A stretch of DNA of 64,000 bases from Butyrivibrio sp. INlla14 (GTDB lineage Bacteria; Bacillota; Clostridia; Lachnospirales; Lachnospiraceae): assembly GCF_900102515.1 (NCBI RefSeq), contig NZ_FMVS01000010.1, positions 1-64,000 on the forward strand. Direction: 5' to 3'. Positions 1 to 8,211 of the stretch are shown here, piece after piece; the first letter of the stretch is position 1, and each line of letters opens with the position of its first letter. Under the pieces are notes generated by a model that was not told the DNA's origin, ran no database searches, and saw only the letters and a list, made by a program, of their open reading frames with translations. A program made the translations under genes and the position numbers.

Positions 1-202
1 AAACTGTTGCAGGACAAACACCATTTGCTCTTGCACTTTGGCTGTAGGTAAGACGTTTGCCGTGGTTATTATCAAGATCCATGAGTACATGACACCTGCA
101 TTTAAGTGTCTTACAACTTGATTTCTTTTTTGAAAGTGAAGAAAGTGTATTGTACTCCTCATCAGTTAAGTAAATTGCATTTTTGTTGGGTTTTCCTGCC
201 AT
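1..202 (-). CDS. IS630-type transposase, N-terminal part (cut by window edge)
   Basis: An open reading frame on the minus strand starts with ATG at 202 and runs off the left edge, giving 67 residues. It begins MAGKPNKNAIYLTDEEY and continues with a basic Lys/Cys-rich stretch and a helix-turn-helix-like segment ending near RANGVCPATV. This resembles the N-terminal DNA-binding part of IS630-type transposases and related small HTH proteins. A GAGG ribosome site lies about 7 bases upstream of the ATG. The catalytic DDE domain would be outside the window, so whether the element is intact cannot be judged. It is the only mobile-element trace seen and lies next to a damaged, duplicated gene. Confidence 0.6.
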   Translation of the reverse strand, partial: MAGKPNKNAIYLTDEEYNTLSSLSKKKSSCKTLKCRCHVLMDLDNNHGKRLTYSQSARANGVCPATV

Positions 203-307
203 AAGTAACCTCGCCGTTTTCTTTTAATTATAATGGAAAAGCCCAGCAATTAATAGCCTTAATTTAATTAAATATCAATTAGACAAGACACTAGCAGTTT
301 TACTGAT

Positions 308-352
308 AGTTATATTATGTGGATGTGGGAATAGCAATTATGATATTTCAAG
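308..352 (+). repeat. 45-bp direct repeat, copy 1 (lipobox region)
   Basis: Forty-five bases are identical to 899-943. In the frame of the downstream gene the repeat encodes a lipoprotein cleavage site (ILCGCGNSNYDIS). It marks the boundary of a tandem gene duplication. Confidence 0.9.
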
Positions 353-383
353 TAATAGACATAAAGGGAAGTTACAAACGTTT

Positions 384-890
384 ATGGATTATGATTTATA
401 TGCGGATGTGGTGATTGATCAATTGATAGAGATAATAAATGCCAGAGATGCGCAAAAGTTAAGTGATTGTTTTACAAAAGAGAAATCTGAAGAAAATATA
501 ACAAAATGCAATGCTGGAGAAATATTAGATTTTATCGAAGGAGAGGTGCTAGATTACGAAAGAGTTACTGATAGAATAAGGAAGTCTAATGGAGGGCTGT
601 TTAGTAATCAATATGCTATTTTTTTTGTTAGAGTATATGATATAAAAACAACCCAAAATGAATATAGAATTTGTTATAACTATTGCTATTGTAATGGAGA
701 CCCTGACAAGGAAGGGATGGTTTCTCTAGGAGTGAGTACATTAGAGGATTACGACAAAGGAGCTGTGTTGTATTATGGAATACCAGGGTTGTATATATCA
801 ACTTGTGATAATGCGAATGATATTGAAGAAATAAAGACAAATTATGGAGAAAAATTTGATAATGGAGAATTAGTGCCGTTAGAGAATTGA
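384..890 (+). CDS. Putative lipoprotein-like protein, copy 1 of a tandem pair (possible DUF5104 family)
   Basis: The 168-residue product starts at the first usable in-frame ATG. It is acidic and tyrosine-rich with a conserved core (VIDQLIEIIN, then FIEGEVLDYE, EYRICYNY, YYGIPGLYIS). The pattern resembles DUF5104-type Firmicute lipoproteins, recalled from family appearance rather than searched. The frame stays open upstream to 234 and encodes a typical signal peptide and lipobox (LAVLLIVILCGCGN), but no ATG, GTG or TTG lies in that stretch; an ATT at 267 occupies the place where a start would be expected. The export signal may therefore have been lost by mutation or rearrangement, perhaps connected with the adjacent transposase. 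The ribosome site for 384 is weak. The function is unknown. The second copy follows at once. Confidence 0.65.
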   Translation: MDYDLYADVVIDQLIEIINARDAQKLSDCFTKEKSEENITKCNAGEILDFIEGEVLDYERVTDRIRKSNGGLFSNQYAIFFVRVYDIKTTQNEYRICYNYCYCNGDPDKEGMVSLGVSTLEDYDKGAVLYYGIPGLYISTCDNANDIEEIKTNYGEKFDNGELVPLEN

Positions 891-898
891 CTTATAGG

Positions 899-943
899 AG
901 TTATATTATGTGGATGTGGGAATAGCAATTATGATATTTCAAG
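899..943 (+). repeat. 45-bp direct repeat, copy 2
   Basis: Identical to 308-352 and in the same reading frame relative to its gene. It starts 8 bases after the stop codon of copy 1, so the second gene copy kept the lipobox but lost nearly all of the signal peptide in front of it. Confidence 0.9.
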
Positions 944-962
944 CAATAGGCATAAGGGAAAA

Positions 963-1481
963 TTGCAGGCTTTTGTGGACTATAAATTTTGCAAAGATGA
1001 AGTTATGAATCAGCTGATAGAAATAATTAATTCTGATGATATACAGCGATTGAATAATTGTTTTGCATATGATTATCCTTCAGTAAATGTAGCGAATTAT
1101 GATGCGAAAGCTTTTTTAGATTACATTGATGGAGAAGTGCTTGAGTACAAAAAGTGTTCAGATAGGTTATCAAAAGCGAATGGCGGATTGATTAGTAATC
1201 ATTATAGTATTTTTTTTGTTCGTTCTTATGATGTAAAGACTACAAATAATGAATATAGGATCTGCTATTGTTACTGTTATTGTAATGGGAATAAAGACGA
1301 GGAAGGAATGGTTTCTCTGGGAGTAAGTACAATGAATGATCATGATAATGGGGCGTTGATGTATTATGGAATACCAGGGTTGTATATTTCGACAAGTGAT
1401 AACATATATGATATCGAAGAAATAAAGGCTAATTACGGAAAAATGATTAAAAATGGGAAATTGGTACCACTAGAGAATTGA
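963..1481 (+). CDS. Putative lipoprotein-like protein, copy 2 of a tandem pair
   Basis: The 172-residue product is a clear paralogue of the preceding gene, with the same blocks (QLIEIIN, YIDGEVLEY, EYRICYCY, YYGIPGLYIS). The only start near the front is TTG at 963. The frame is open back to the previous stop at 890 and reads through the repeated lipobox (GVILCGCGNSNY), but no start codon or hydrophobic signal stretch is available there. As it stands the protein would stay in the cytoplasm, or it is a decaying duplicate. The body of the frame is intact and many differences from copy 1 are conservative, so the duplication is not recent. Function unknown. Confidence 0.6.
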   Translation: MQAFVDYKFCKDEVMNQLIEIINSDDIQRLNNCFAYDYPSVNVANYDAKAFLDYIDGEVLEYKKCSDRLSKANGGLISNHYSIFFVRSYDVKTTNNEYRICYCYCYCNGNKDEEGMVSLGVSTMNDHDNGALMYYGIPGLYISTSDNIYDIEEIKANYGKMIKNGKLVPLEN

Positions 1482-1515
1482 TAGATATTGAGGATGCACA
1501 GGAGTAATACCATAA

Positions 1516-2076
1516 ATGAAATTCGAATATTTAGAAAAGAAGGAGCAGGGTAAATTTATAACAAGATATGACCTGCACTACAGAACAGAAGATGACAAGG
1601 AAAAGACTTATGAGATCATCAGTAGAAATCCGGATCTCAAGGACTTTGACGATATACATAATAAGAAACCGGATGCGGTGGTTCTTATTATGCATGATAT
1701 GAGTGGTGAGAAGATACTCATAAATAAGGAATTCAGGATGGCTCCGGGAGCATGGGTTTATAACTTCCCGGCAGGTCTTATAGATCCGGGAGAAGTTCCG
1801 GAAGAAAGCGCAAGGCGCGAGCTCAAGGAAGAGACGGGATTAGACCTTGTGGCAGTAGATGATTGGATTGGTGAGAGTTATAGCGCAGTGGGCTTTTCTA
1901 ATGAAAAGAATGTGTGCTGTGTAGGAAGAGCAGATGGTTCTTTTGCCAAGAGCTCATCAACTCTCGAAGAGATAGAGCCAGGCTGGTATACAAAAGAGCA
2001 GGTAAGGGAACTACTAAAAACTCAGCCCTTTGCGGCCAGAACTCAGGCATATTGTTATCTGTGGTCTCGTCAGTAA
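1516..2076 (+). CDS. NUDIX hydrolase, ADP-ribose pyrophosphatase type
   Basis: The product has 186 residues. A complete NUDIX box lies at residues 87-109: G87, E93, then REL at 101-103, EE at 105-106 and GL at 108-109, fitting the G-x5-E-x7-REUxEExGU pattern that binds magnesium and cleaves nucleoside diphosphates linked to another group. The preceding NFPAGLIDPGE is typical of ADP-ribose pyrophosphatases, so ADP-ribose or ADP-sugars are the likeliest substrates; exact specificity cannot be read from the sequence. A GGAGT ribosome site at 1501-1505 supports the ATG at 1516. The gene is 34 bases after the duplicated lipoprotein pair and 78 bases before the FNR-like regulator, with no clear terminator on either side. 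Confidence 0.9.
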   Translation: MKFEYLEKKEQGKFITRYDLHYRTEDDKEKTYEIISRNPDLKDFDDIHNKKPDAVVLIMHDMSGEKILINKEFRMAPGAWVYNFPAGLIDPGEVPEESARRELKEETGLDLVAVDDWIGESYSAVGFSNEKNVCCVGRADGSFAKSSSTLEEIEPGWYTKEQVRELLKTQPFAARTQAYCYLWSRQ

Positions 2077-2154
2077 ATGATCATTAACTATGAGTGATGC
2101 ACGACACACATAGTAATCAGCAGCGATAAATACGGCATTCGTGGGTGAAATAAT

Positions 2155-2937
2155 ATGAAGGATAATAAAGAACAGACAAAGACAACTTCATATAAAGGAA
2201 AGGGTGTCTACCAGAATCAGGAAAGGGCAGAAGAACTAAAGAGGGGCATTATAGGCCTCAATATTTGTGAGGAGTGCGGCGGATTTTGCACTGAAAGCGT
2301 TCCTCTTATCGAGGGTCTTCCAGTAAATGCCCAGGTCAGCCTGATGGAGCACTCCAAGCATGCCAATCTCAAAAAAGGGAGCTATCTCTTTAACGAGGGT
2401 GAAGTGGTGGATTCTATCTGTATCATCAGGAAGGGCAGGGTTAAATTATGCCGCTATGATTCCCTGGGAAGAGAACAGATTATAACAATCCTGGCAGATC
2501 ATGATATCATCTGGGAAGGAATGTTTCTGGATGGCAGTGTTTATCCGTATTCTGCAGTTTGTCTGTCCAACGCATCCATTTGTCAGATCCACAGGGATGA
2601 TTTCATCAAGGTGGTAAAAGATCCAACCGCTGCTATGAATATCATTATTATGCTTAGTAAAAAACTCCATGATGCCAATGAGAGAAACATGCTTCTTTCT
2701 ACAAAGGACCCAATGGCACGTCTGGCGGGCTTTTTGATGTATAGGGTAGACAGAAGCCCATCAGATGATATAGTATTGAAACTCGATGACATTGCGGCGA
2801 GTGTAAGTCTTCGAATGGAAACAGTCAGCCGCAAGCTTCGGGAACTGGAGAAAATGGGCCTTATCGAGAGGCGTGGCCACGCCAAGATCAAGGTTATTGA
2901 CAGAGATGCACTTAGAGAGATATATGTATCTCAGTAA
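2155..2937 (+). CDS. FNR-like transcriptional regulator of the Crp/Fnr family
   Basis: The 260-residue product has a cyclic-nucleotide-binding-like domain (about 57-165) and a C-terminal helix-turn-helix (about 205-250). Cysteines at 38, 41 and 45, plus Cys143 in SICQI, align with the three N-terminal cysteines and Cys122 (in MVCEI) of E. coli FNR, which hold an oxygen-sensitive 4Fe-4S cluster; Cys89, Cys99 and Cys136 are additional. The recognition helix reads METVSRKL. This keeps the Glu-x-x-Ser-Arg contacts (E222, S225, R226) by which FNR reads TTGAT half-sites. A perfect TTGAT-N4-ATCAA site lies ahead of pflB, 871 bases beyond the end of this gene. pflA follows after 18 bases, so the two are probably co-transcribed. 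An oxygen- or redox-sensing regulator of fermentation is inferred. Confidence 0.85.
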   Translation: MKDNKEQTKTTSYKGKGVYQNQERAEELKRGIIGLNICEECGGFCTESVPLIEGLPVNAQVSLMEHSKHANLKKGSYLFNEGEVVDSICIIRKGRVKLCRYDSLGREQIITILADHDIIWEGMFLDGSVYPYSAVCLSNASICQIHRDDFIKVVKDPTAAMNIIIMLSKKLHDANERNMLLSTKDPMARLAGFLMYRVDRSPSDDIVLKLDDIAASVSLRMETVSRKLRELEKMGLIERRGHAKIKVIDRDALREIYVSQ

Positions 2938-2955
2938 GATTAAAAGAGGTATTAG

Positions 2956-3690
2956 ATGTTAAAAGGAGCAATTCATTCTGTAGAAACTTTTGGTTCAGTA
3001 GATGGACCTGGAATCAGATTCATAGTTTTTTTGAAAGGCTGTAAACTTCGCTGCAAATATTGCCACAACGCAGATACCTGGGATCCTCATTCAGATGATA
3101 TGAGAACGCCGCAGGAACTTCTGGACTTTGCAGAGAGATATCGCGGCTACTGGGGCGAAGATGGAGGAATAACTGTAAGCGGAGGAGAACCACTTCTGCA
3201 GATAGGTTTCCTTATCGAGTTTTTTAAGATGGCCAAGGAGCGTGGCATCAACACTTGTATTGATACAGCACTTCAGCCTTTTGACCCTGATAGAAACAGT
3301 GAATTCTTTGGCAAGTTTCAGGAGCTTATGAAGTATACAGATCTTTTGCTGGTTGATATCAAGCATATAGATTGCAAGGAACATATAGAGCTCACAGGAC
3401 TTCCTAATGACAATATTATAGAGGGCATGAAGTATCTGTCTGAGATTGGCAAGCCAATCTGGATCAGACACGTTTTAGTACCTGGAATTACAGATAATGA
3501 TGATTATCTTCATCAGACAAGAGCCTTTATTGAGACCCTTTCAAATGTTCAGAAGATAGAGGTGCTTCCATATCACACCATGGGACAGCACAAATTTGAG
3601 GCACTTGGAATTCCTTATAAGCTTGAAGGGGTTCAGTCTCCAACAGCAGATCGTGTTCAGAACGCCACAAAGATTTTAAGAGGCGAGTGA
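2956..3690 (+). CDS. pflA: Pyruvate formate-lyase activating enzyme
   Basis: The 244-residue radical SAM protein abstracts hydrogen from a glycine of pyruvate formate-lyase, making the active glycyl radical. The cluster motif is Cys29-x3-Cys33-x2-Cys36 (GCKLRCKYCHN). It is preceded by FGSVDGPGIRF, and the glycine-rich TVSGGEPLLQ that holds SAM follows at about 75-84; both are hallmarks of PflA. The length matches the family (about 245). An AGAGGT ribosome site precedes the ATG. The gene sits between the FNR-like regulator and pflB. A terminator hairpin after it and a separate promoter before pflB mean that the enzyme and its activator can be made at different levels. Confidence 0.96.
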   Translation: MLKGAIHSVETFGSVDGPGIRFIVFLKGCKLRCKYCHNADTWDPHSDDMRTPQELLDFAERYRGYWGEDGGITVSGGEPLLQIGFLIEFFKMAKERGINTCIDTALQPFDPDRNSEFFGKFQELMKYTDLLLVDIKHIDCKEHIELTGLPNDNIIEGMKYLSEIGKPIWIRHVLVPGITDNDDYLHQTRAFIETLSNVQKIEVLPYHTMGQHKFEALGIPYKLEGVQSPTADRVQNATKILRGE

Positions 3691-3722
3691 GAAAAGTTGT
3701 CAATATAGCTAAAATGCTTAGA

Positions 3723-3765
3723 AACGAGATACCGAGTACGTTTGTACTTGATACCTCGTTTTTTT
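3723..3765 (+). terminator. Intrinsic terminator after pflA
   Basis: A long stem (AACGAG-ATACC-GAGTAC against GTACTT-GATA-CCTCGTT, with a few wobbles) is closed by a short GTTT loop and followed by seven T. It would end the fnr-pflA transcript before the pflB promoter. Confidence 0.85.
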
Positions 3766-3807
3766 ATCGAAAAAATATGTGTAGAAATTGTGAATTATTT
3801 ACCAAAT

Positions 3808-3821
3808 TTGATTACAATCAA
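3808..3821 (+). promoter_or_regulatory. FNR-type operator ahead of pflB
   Basis: The sequence TTGAT-TACA-ATCAA is a perfect match to the FNR/ANR consensus TTGAT-N4-ATCAA. Its centre (3814.5) is 41.5 bases from a start site predicted at about 3856 from the -10 box at 3844-3849. That is the classic spacing for FNR activation at class II promoters. Confidence 0.75.
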
Positions 3822-3840
3822 GGTTTAGGCTTTTCTATTT

Positions 3841-3849
3841 TGCTAATAT
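3841..3849 (+). promoter_or_regulatory. Extended -10 element of the pflB promoter
   Basis: TGC-TAATAT is an extended -10 (TGn plus a near-consensus hexamer). No good -35 is present at the right distance; the FNR-type site occupies that position, as expected for an activator-dependent promoter. Confidence 0.6.
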
Positions 3850-3918
3850 ACTCAACGGTAAATATAAGTGACAATATTTTAACAATTCATGTTAAATATT
3901 TGAGAAGGAGTTTATATT

Positions 3919-6183
3919 ATGAACGAAGCATGGAGAGGGTTTAAAGGAACCCACTGGCTGGATGATGTAAACGTAAGAGATTTCATCCAGAACAACTACA
4001 CACCATATGATGGAGATGAGAGCTTCCTTGCTGATGCTACAGATGCTACTAACAAGCTCTGGGGCAAGCTTCAGGAGCTTCAGAAGCAGGAGCGTGAAAA
4101 GGGCGGTGTCCTTGAGTGCGAGACAGAAGTTGTTTCTAGTCTTACAGCTTACGGTCCTGGATATATTGATGAGTCTATGAAGGATCTTGAGCAGATCGTT
4201 GGTCTTCAGACAGACAAGCCTCTTAAGAGAGCATTCATGCCTTACGGCGGAATCAAGATGGCTGAGGAAGCTGCTGAGACATACGGCTACAAGGTAAATG
4301 AGAAGTTCCACAAGATCTTCACAGAGTACCACAAGACACACAACCAGGCAGTATTTGATGCTTACACACCTGAGATGAGAGCTGCCAGACACAGCCACAT
4401 CGTAACAGGTCTTCCAGATACATACGGACGTGGACGTATCGTAGGCGACTACAGAAGAGTTGCTCTTTACGGTATCGACTACCTCATTGCCAAGAAGCAG
4501 GAAGATTACAACAACTGCGGCGATGGAACAATGCTTGATCACATCATTCGTCAGAGAGAAGAGATCTCAGAGCAGATCAGAGCTCTTAAGGGAATGAAGG
4601 AAATGGCAGCTGTTTACGGCTTCGACATTTCACAGCCAGCTAAGAACGCTAAAGAGGCTGTTCAGTGGCTTTACTTTGGATATCTTGCAGCTATCAAGAC
4701 TCAGAACGGTGCTGCTATGTCTGTTGGACGTGTTTCAACATTCCTTGATATCTATATCGAGAGAGATATTAAAGAGGGAACTCTTACAGAGTCAGAGGCT
4801 CAGGAGCTTATCGACCACATGACAATGAAGTTCAGAATGGTTAAGTTCGCTCGTATTCCTTCATACAACAACCTCTTCTCAGGTGACCCAGTATGGGCTA
4901 CTCTTGAGGTTGGTGGACTTGGTATGGACGGACGTCACATGGTAACCAAGAACGACTTCAGATTCCTTCATACACTTGAGAACATGGGACCTTCACCAGA
5001 GCCTAACCTTACAGTTCTTTATACTTCAAAGCTTCCAGCTACATTCAAGAAGTATGCTGCTAAGATCTCTGTTACAACATCTTCAATTCAGTACGAGAAC
5101 GATGATGTTATGAGACCTATCTGGGGCGATGACTACAGCATCTGCTGCTGCGTATCTGCTACACAGACTGGTAAAGAGATGCAGTTCTTCGGAGCTAGAG
5201 CAAACCTTGCTAAGTGCCTTCTTTACGCTATCAACGGTGGTAAGGATGAGAAGTTCCTTACAAAGGATGGCAAGCACATGCAGGTTGGACCTGAGATGGC
5301 ACCTATCACATCAGAGGTTCTTGATTATAACGAAGTTATGCACAAGTATGACATCATGATGGATTGGCTTGCAGGACTTTATGTAAATATCCTCAACCTT
5401 ATCCAGTACATGCATGACAAGTACTACTATGAAGCAGCTGAGATGGCTCTTATCGATACAAACGTAAGACGTACATTCGCTACTGGTATTGCTGGTTTCT
5501 CACACGTTGTTGATTCACTTTCAGCTATTAAGTATGCTAAGGTTACAACAGTTCGTGATGAGTCAGGCCTTGTTGTTGATTACAAGGTAGAGGGAGACTT
5601 CCCAAGATATGGTAACGATGATGAGAGAGCAGATGAGATCGCTGTATGGCTTCTTAAGACATTCATGAAGAAGGTTGAGAAGCATCACACATACCGTGAT
5701 TCAGAGCCTACAACATCTATTCTTACAATCACATCAAACGTTGTTTATGGTAAGGCTACAGGTGCTACACCTGATGGAAGACCTGCTTACGCTTCATTCG
5801 CACCTGGTGCATCACCATCTTACGGTGCTGAGAAGAACGGCCTTCTTGCTTCACTTAACTCTGTTGCTAAGATTCCTTACGAGTACGCTCTCGATGGAAT
5901 TTCAAATACACAGACAATGAACCCTAACGCTCTTGGTCATGATGACGAGGAGAGAGCTAACAAGCTTGTTAGCGTACTTGATGGTTACTTCAACCAGGGT
6001 TCACATCACCTTAACGTTAACGTATTTGGTAAGGAGAAGCTTATCGATGCTATGGAGCATCCTGAGAAGCCTGAGTATGCTAACTTCACTATCCGTGTAT
6101 CAGGATACGCTGTTAAGTTCATCAACCTTACTAAGGAACAGCAGCTTGACGTTATCGCTCGTACATGCCACGAGGCACTTTGA
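3919..6183 (+). CDS. pflB: Pyruvate formate-lyase (formate C-acetyltransferase)
   Basis: This glycyl radical enzyme converts pyruvate and CoA into acetyl-CoA and formate in anaerobic fermentation. The product has 754 residues against 760 in E. coli. The catalytic cysteine pair lies in ICCCVSATQ (Cys410 and Cys411 align with E. coli Cys418/419; Cys409 is an extra cysteine). The radical glycine is Gly729 in RVSGYAV, near the C-terminus as usual. An AAGGAG site supports the ATG. Codon use is very uniform, with GAG, CTT and AAG dominant, and differs from neighbours such as the transporter downstream, which suggests strong expression. Its own promoter with an FNR-type site lies in the 228-base gap after pflA, and a terminator follows. 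Confidence 0.98.
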   Translation: MNEAWRGFKGTHWLDDVNVRDFIQNNYTPYDGDESFLADATDATNKLWGKLQELQKQEREKGGVLECETEVVSSLTAYGPGYIDESMKDLEQIVGLQTDKPLKRAFMPYGGIKMAEEAAETYGYKVNEKFHKIFTEYHKTHNQAVFDAYTPEMRAARHSHIVTGLPDTYGRGRIVGDYRRVALYGIDYLIAKKQEDYNNCGDGTMLDHIIRQREEISEQIRALKGMKEMAAVYGFDISQPAKNAKEAVQWLYFGYLAAIKTQNGAAMSVGRVSTFLDIYIERDIKEGTLTESEAQELIDHMTMKFRMVKFARIPSYNNLFSGDPVWATLEVGGLGMDGRHMVTKNDFRFLHTLENMGPSPEPNLTVLYTSKLPATFKKYAAKISVTTSSIQYENDDVMRPIWGDDYSICCCVSATQTGKEMQFFGARANLAKCLLYAINGGKDEKFLTKDGKHMQVGPEMAPITSEVLDYNEVMHKYDIMMDWLAGLYVNILNLIQYMHDKYYYEAAEMALIDTNVRRTFATGIAGFSHVVDSLSAIKYAKVTTVRDESGLVVDYKVEGDFPRYGNDDERADEIAVWLLKTFMKKVEKHHTYRDSEPTTSILTITSNVVYGKATGATPDGRPAYASFAPGASPSYGAEKNGLLASLNSVAKIPYEYALDGISNTQTMNPNALGHDDEERANKLVSVLDGYFNQGSHHLNVNVFGKEKLIDAMEHPEKPEYANFTIRVSGYAVKFINLTKEQQLDVIARTCHEAL

Positions 6184-6223
6184 TCGATAATATCTATATA
6201 TTGAGTTAATACTTCTACTAAAT

Positions 6224-6272
6224 AAAAGAGATGAGACATTTGCAAATTTGCAGATGGACTCATCTCTTTTTA
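6224..6272 (+). terminator. Terminator after pflB
   Basis: A twelve-base perfect stem (AAAAGAGATGAG with CTCATCTCTTTT) encloses a second small inverted repeat (TTTGCAAATTTGCA region), and the T-rich arm ends it. Confidence 0.85.
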
Positions 6273-6389
6273 CGTCTAATAGGGGTAAATTTAACTGATA
6301 TTTATGCCGAAATAATAAATATATGTGCTGGTGTATTTTTTGATTTGGGTAATACACAAATGATCGAAAACAATTAGAGGAAAATAAAA

Positions 6390-8150
6390 ATGAAGGAATC
6401 CATGGGTAGCAGATTGTTTTTTAAGCTTTTACCTGTTCAGATCATGATAGTGGCGATGGGATCGATTAATTCCATTGTGGATGGCGTTATTGCCGGGAGA
6501 TTTATTGATGCCACAACCGTTGGCGTTATCGGCCTCTTTGGTGCAGTAAACTTTGTGCTATCGGCGATTGGGTCTGTCCTATTAGGAGGTAGCTCAGTTT
6601 TAAGCGGGCGTTATATGGGAAGCGGTGACCTGGACAAAACCAGGGGGATATTTTCCTTGAACATAACAATTACAACAATAATTGGTATGGTTGTAATGCT
6701 GATAGGTTTTGCTATACCTAAGGTAGTAGCAGATATCTGCGGTGCTAATGCGCAGCTTCGTGATACACTTGCTCTATACATAGTCGGTTTTTCATTTGGA
6801 ATTGTTCCGCAGCTACTGGCTCAGCAACTGTCTGCTTTTCTGCAACTGGAGAGACAGAGTAAGAGAAATTATATTGGAGTAGCAGCTATGATCATATCCA
6901 ATATAACTCTGGATATAGTTCTGGTTGTAATTTTTAATATGGGAATATTGGGACTTGCCCTTTCTACAGCGATTTGTAACTGGATATATTTCCTGGTACT
7001 TGTTACTTATTACATCTTTGGAAATGCTCAGCTCAAATATAATAGGAAAAATATTTTGTGGAGTGATACAGGAGAACTTATAAAGATAGGATTTCCTGGA
7101 GCATTGCTTGTTTTTTGCCTGGCTCTAAGAGATCTGGCACTTAACAGAATTGTATTAAATTATGCAGGACAGGATGGTCTTTCTGCGAAGTCATCTCTGG
7201 GAATGGTTGGAGGACTATTTATTGCATTATGTCTTGGGACTGGTGCAGTTGTCAGGATGCTTGCTAGCGTCAATGTTGGAGAAGAGGACAAGGACGCTAT
7301 AAAGGAACTAATTAAGATAGCCAGTACAAAAGCCTTATTATTGTCAGTTCTGATAACGGTAATCGTGCTTGCAATTTCAGGGTTTGTTGTAGGATTATTC
7401 TTCCCTGATAAAACTTCTAATGTCTATAAGCTTGCATATCAGTATTTTGTAGTGTATGACCTCTCTATTCCGCTTATAATCGTGGTTCAAATTCAAACCA
7501 ATTATCTGCAGGCCATGAAACAGAATATTTGCGTTAATATATTCTCAATCATTGATGGATTTGTAAGCGTTGTATTGCCCTCTGTAATCCTTGCACCGAT
7601 TATTGGCATATTTGGTGTCTGGCTGGCAACACCAATAGGAATTGTTATTTCAGCTGTTGTTTATCCAATCTATGCCATTATTTTCTGGCGCCGGGTTCCT
7701 CAAAATATAGATGAATGGCTCCTGTTTAAGAAGGACTTTGGAGTTTCTGATGATGACAGAATAGTATTTAACGTAGAAAATGCAAGTGATGTTTCTTCTA
7801 CAGCTCAGAAGGCTCAGGAATTCTGCACAGAAAAGGGATTTGATAAAAAGACTGCGATGTATTCAGCACTGTGTCTTGAAGAAATGACTAGAAATGTAGT
7901 AGAACATGGCTTTACCCATGATAAGCAAAAACACTATCTGGATGCGAGGATAGTCAAAAAATCTGATGAGATCGTGCTGAGAATCAAAGATGATTGCGCA
8001 TCCTTTGACCCAGTTAGTATGGCGGATCAGATAAGTCCGGAAGATAAAACAAAGAATATTGGACTTAGAATGGTCATGAAGCTTGCTACCTCTGCAAGTT
8101 ATCAGAACCTTCTAGGGTTAAACGTTATGACTATAACAATAAAGCAATAA
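6390..8150 (+). CDS. MATE-like membrane transporter fused to an RsbW-like ATPase domain
   Basis: The 586-residue product has two parts. Residues 1 to about 445 contain around 12 hydrophobic segments in the layout of MATE-family exporters (start KESMGSRLFFKLLPVQIMI). Residues about 455-586 are soluble and resemble the GHKL-type ATPase domain of RsbW-like anti-sigma/serine kinases: an N-box (LEEMTRNVVEHGF), a DDCASFDP stretch at the place of the usual DxGxxFDP, and NIGLRMVMKLA as the third motif. The first glycine of the usual DxG is replaced, so ATP binding is not certain. The join is in frame and uninterrupted. A membrane transporter that carries a regulatory kinase-like domain is implied; substrate and partner are unknown. 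It stands alone between two terminators. Confidence 0.8.
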   Translation: MKESMGSRLFFKLLPVQIMIVAMGSINSIVDGVIAGRFIDATTVGVIGLFGAVNFVLSAIGSVLLGGSSVLSGRYMGSGDLDKTRGIFSLNITITTIIGMVVMLIGFAIPKVVADICGANAQLRDTLALYIVGFSFGIVPQLLAQQLSAFLQLERQSKRNYIGVAAMIISNITLDIVLVVIFNMGILGLALSTAICNWIYFLVLVTYYIFGNAQLKYNRKNILWSDTGELIKIGFPGALLVFCLALRDLALNRIVLNYAGQDGLSAKSSLGMVGGLFIALCLGTGAVVRMLASVNVGEEDKDAIKELIKIASTKALLLSVLITVIVLAISGFVVGLFFPDKTSNVYKLAYQYFVVYDLSIPLIIVVQIQTNYLQAMKQNICVNIFSIIDGFVSVVLPSVILAPIIGIFGVWLATPIGIVISAVVYPIYAIIFWRRVPQNIDEWLLFKKDFGVSDDDRIVFNVENASDVSSTAQKAQEFCTEKGFDKKTAMYSALCLEEMTRNVVEHGFTHDKQKHYLDARIVKKSDEIVLRIKDDCASFDPVSMADQISPEDKTKNIGLRMVMKLATSASYQNLLGLNVMTITIKQ

Positions 8151-8156
8151 AAAGAA

Positions 8157-8200
8157 CTGGCAATTGCACTATTTAATTAAGCGCAGTTGCCAGCTTTTTT
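8157..8200. terminator. Bidirectional terminator between converging genes
   Basis: The stem CTGGCAATTGC pairs with GCAGTTGCCAG with one wobble, followed by six T on the plus strand. A run of A before the stem gives a U-tract for the converging minus-strand GH120 gene. Confidence 0.85.
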
Positions 8201-8211
8201 CTTTTACCTAT

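Noticed and set aside
3892..4542. Long antisense reading frame (216 codons) over pflB
   Set aside because: It lies entirely opposite a clear, highly expressed gene; such frames follow from its strong codon bias. The translation has no recognisable motif.
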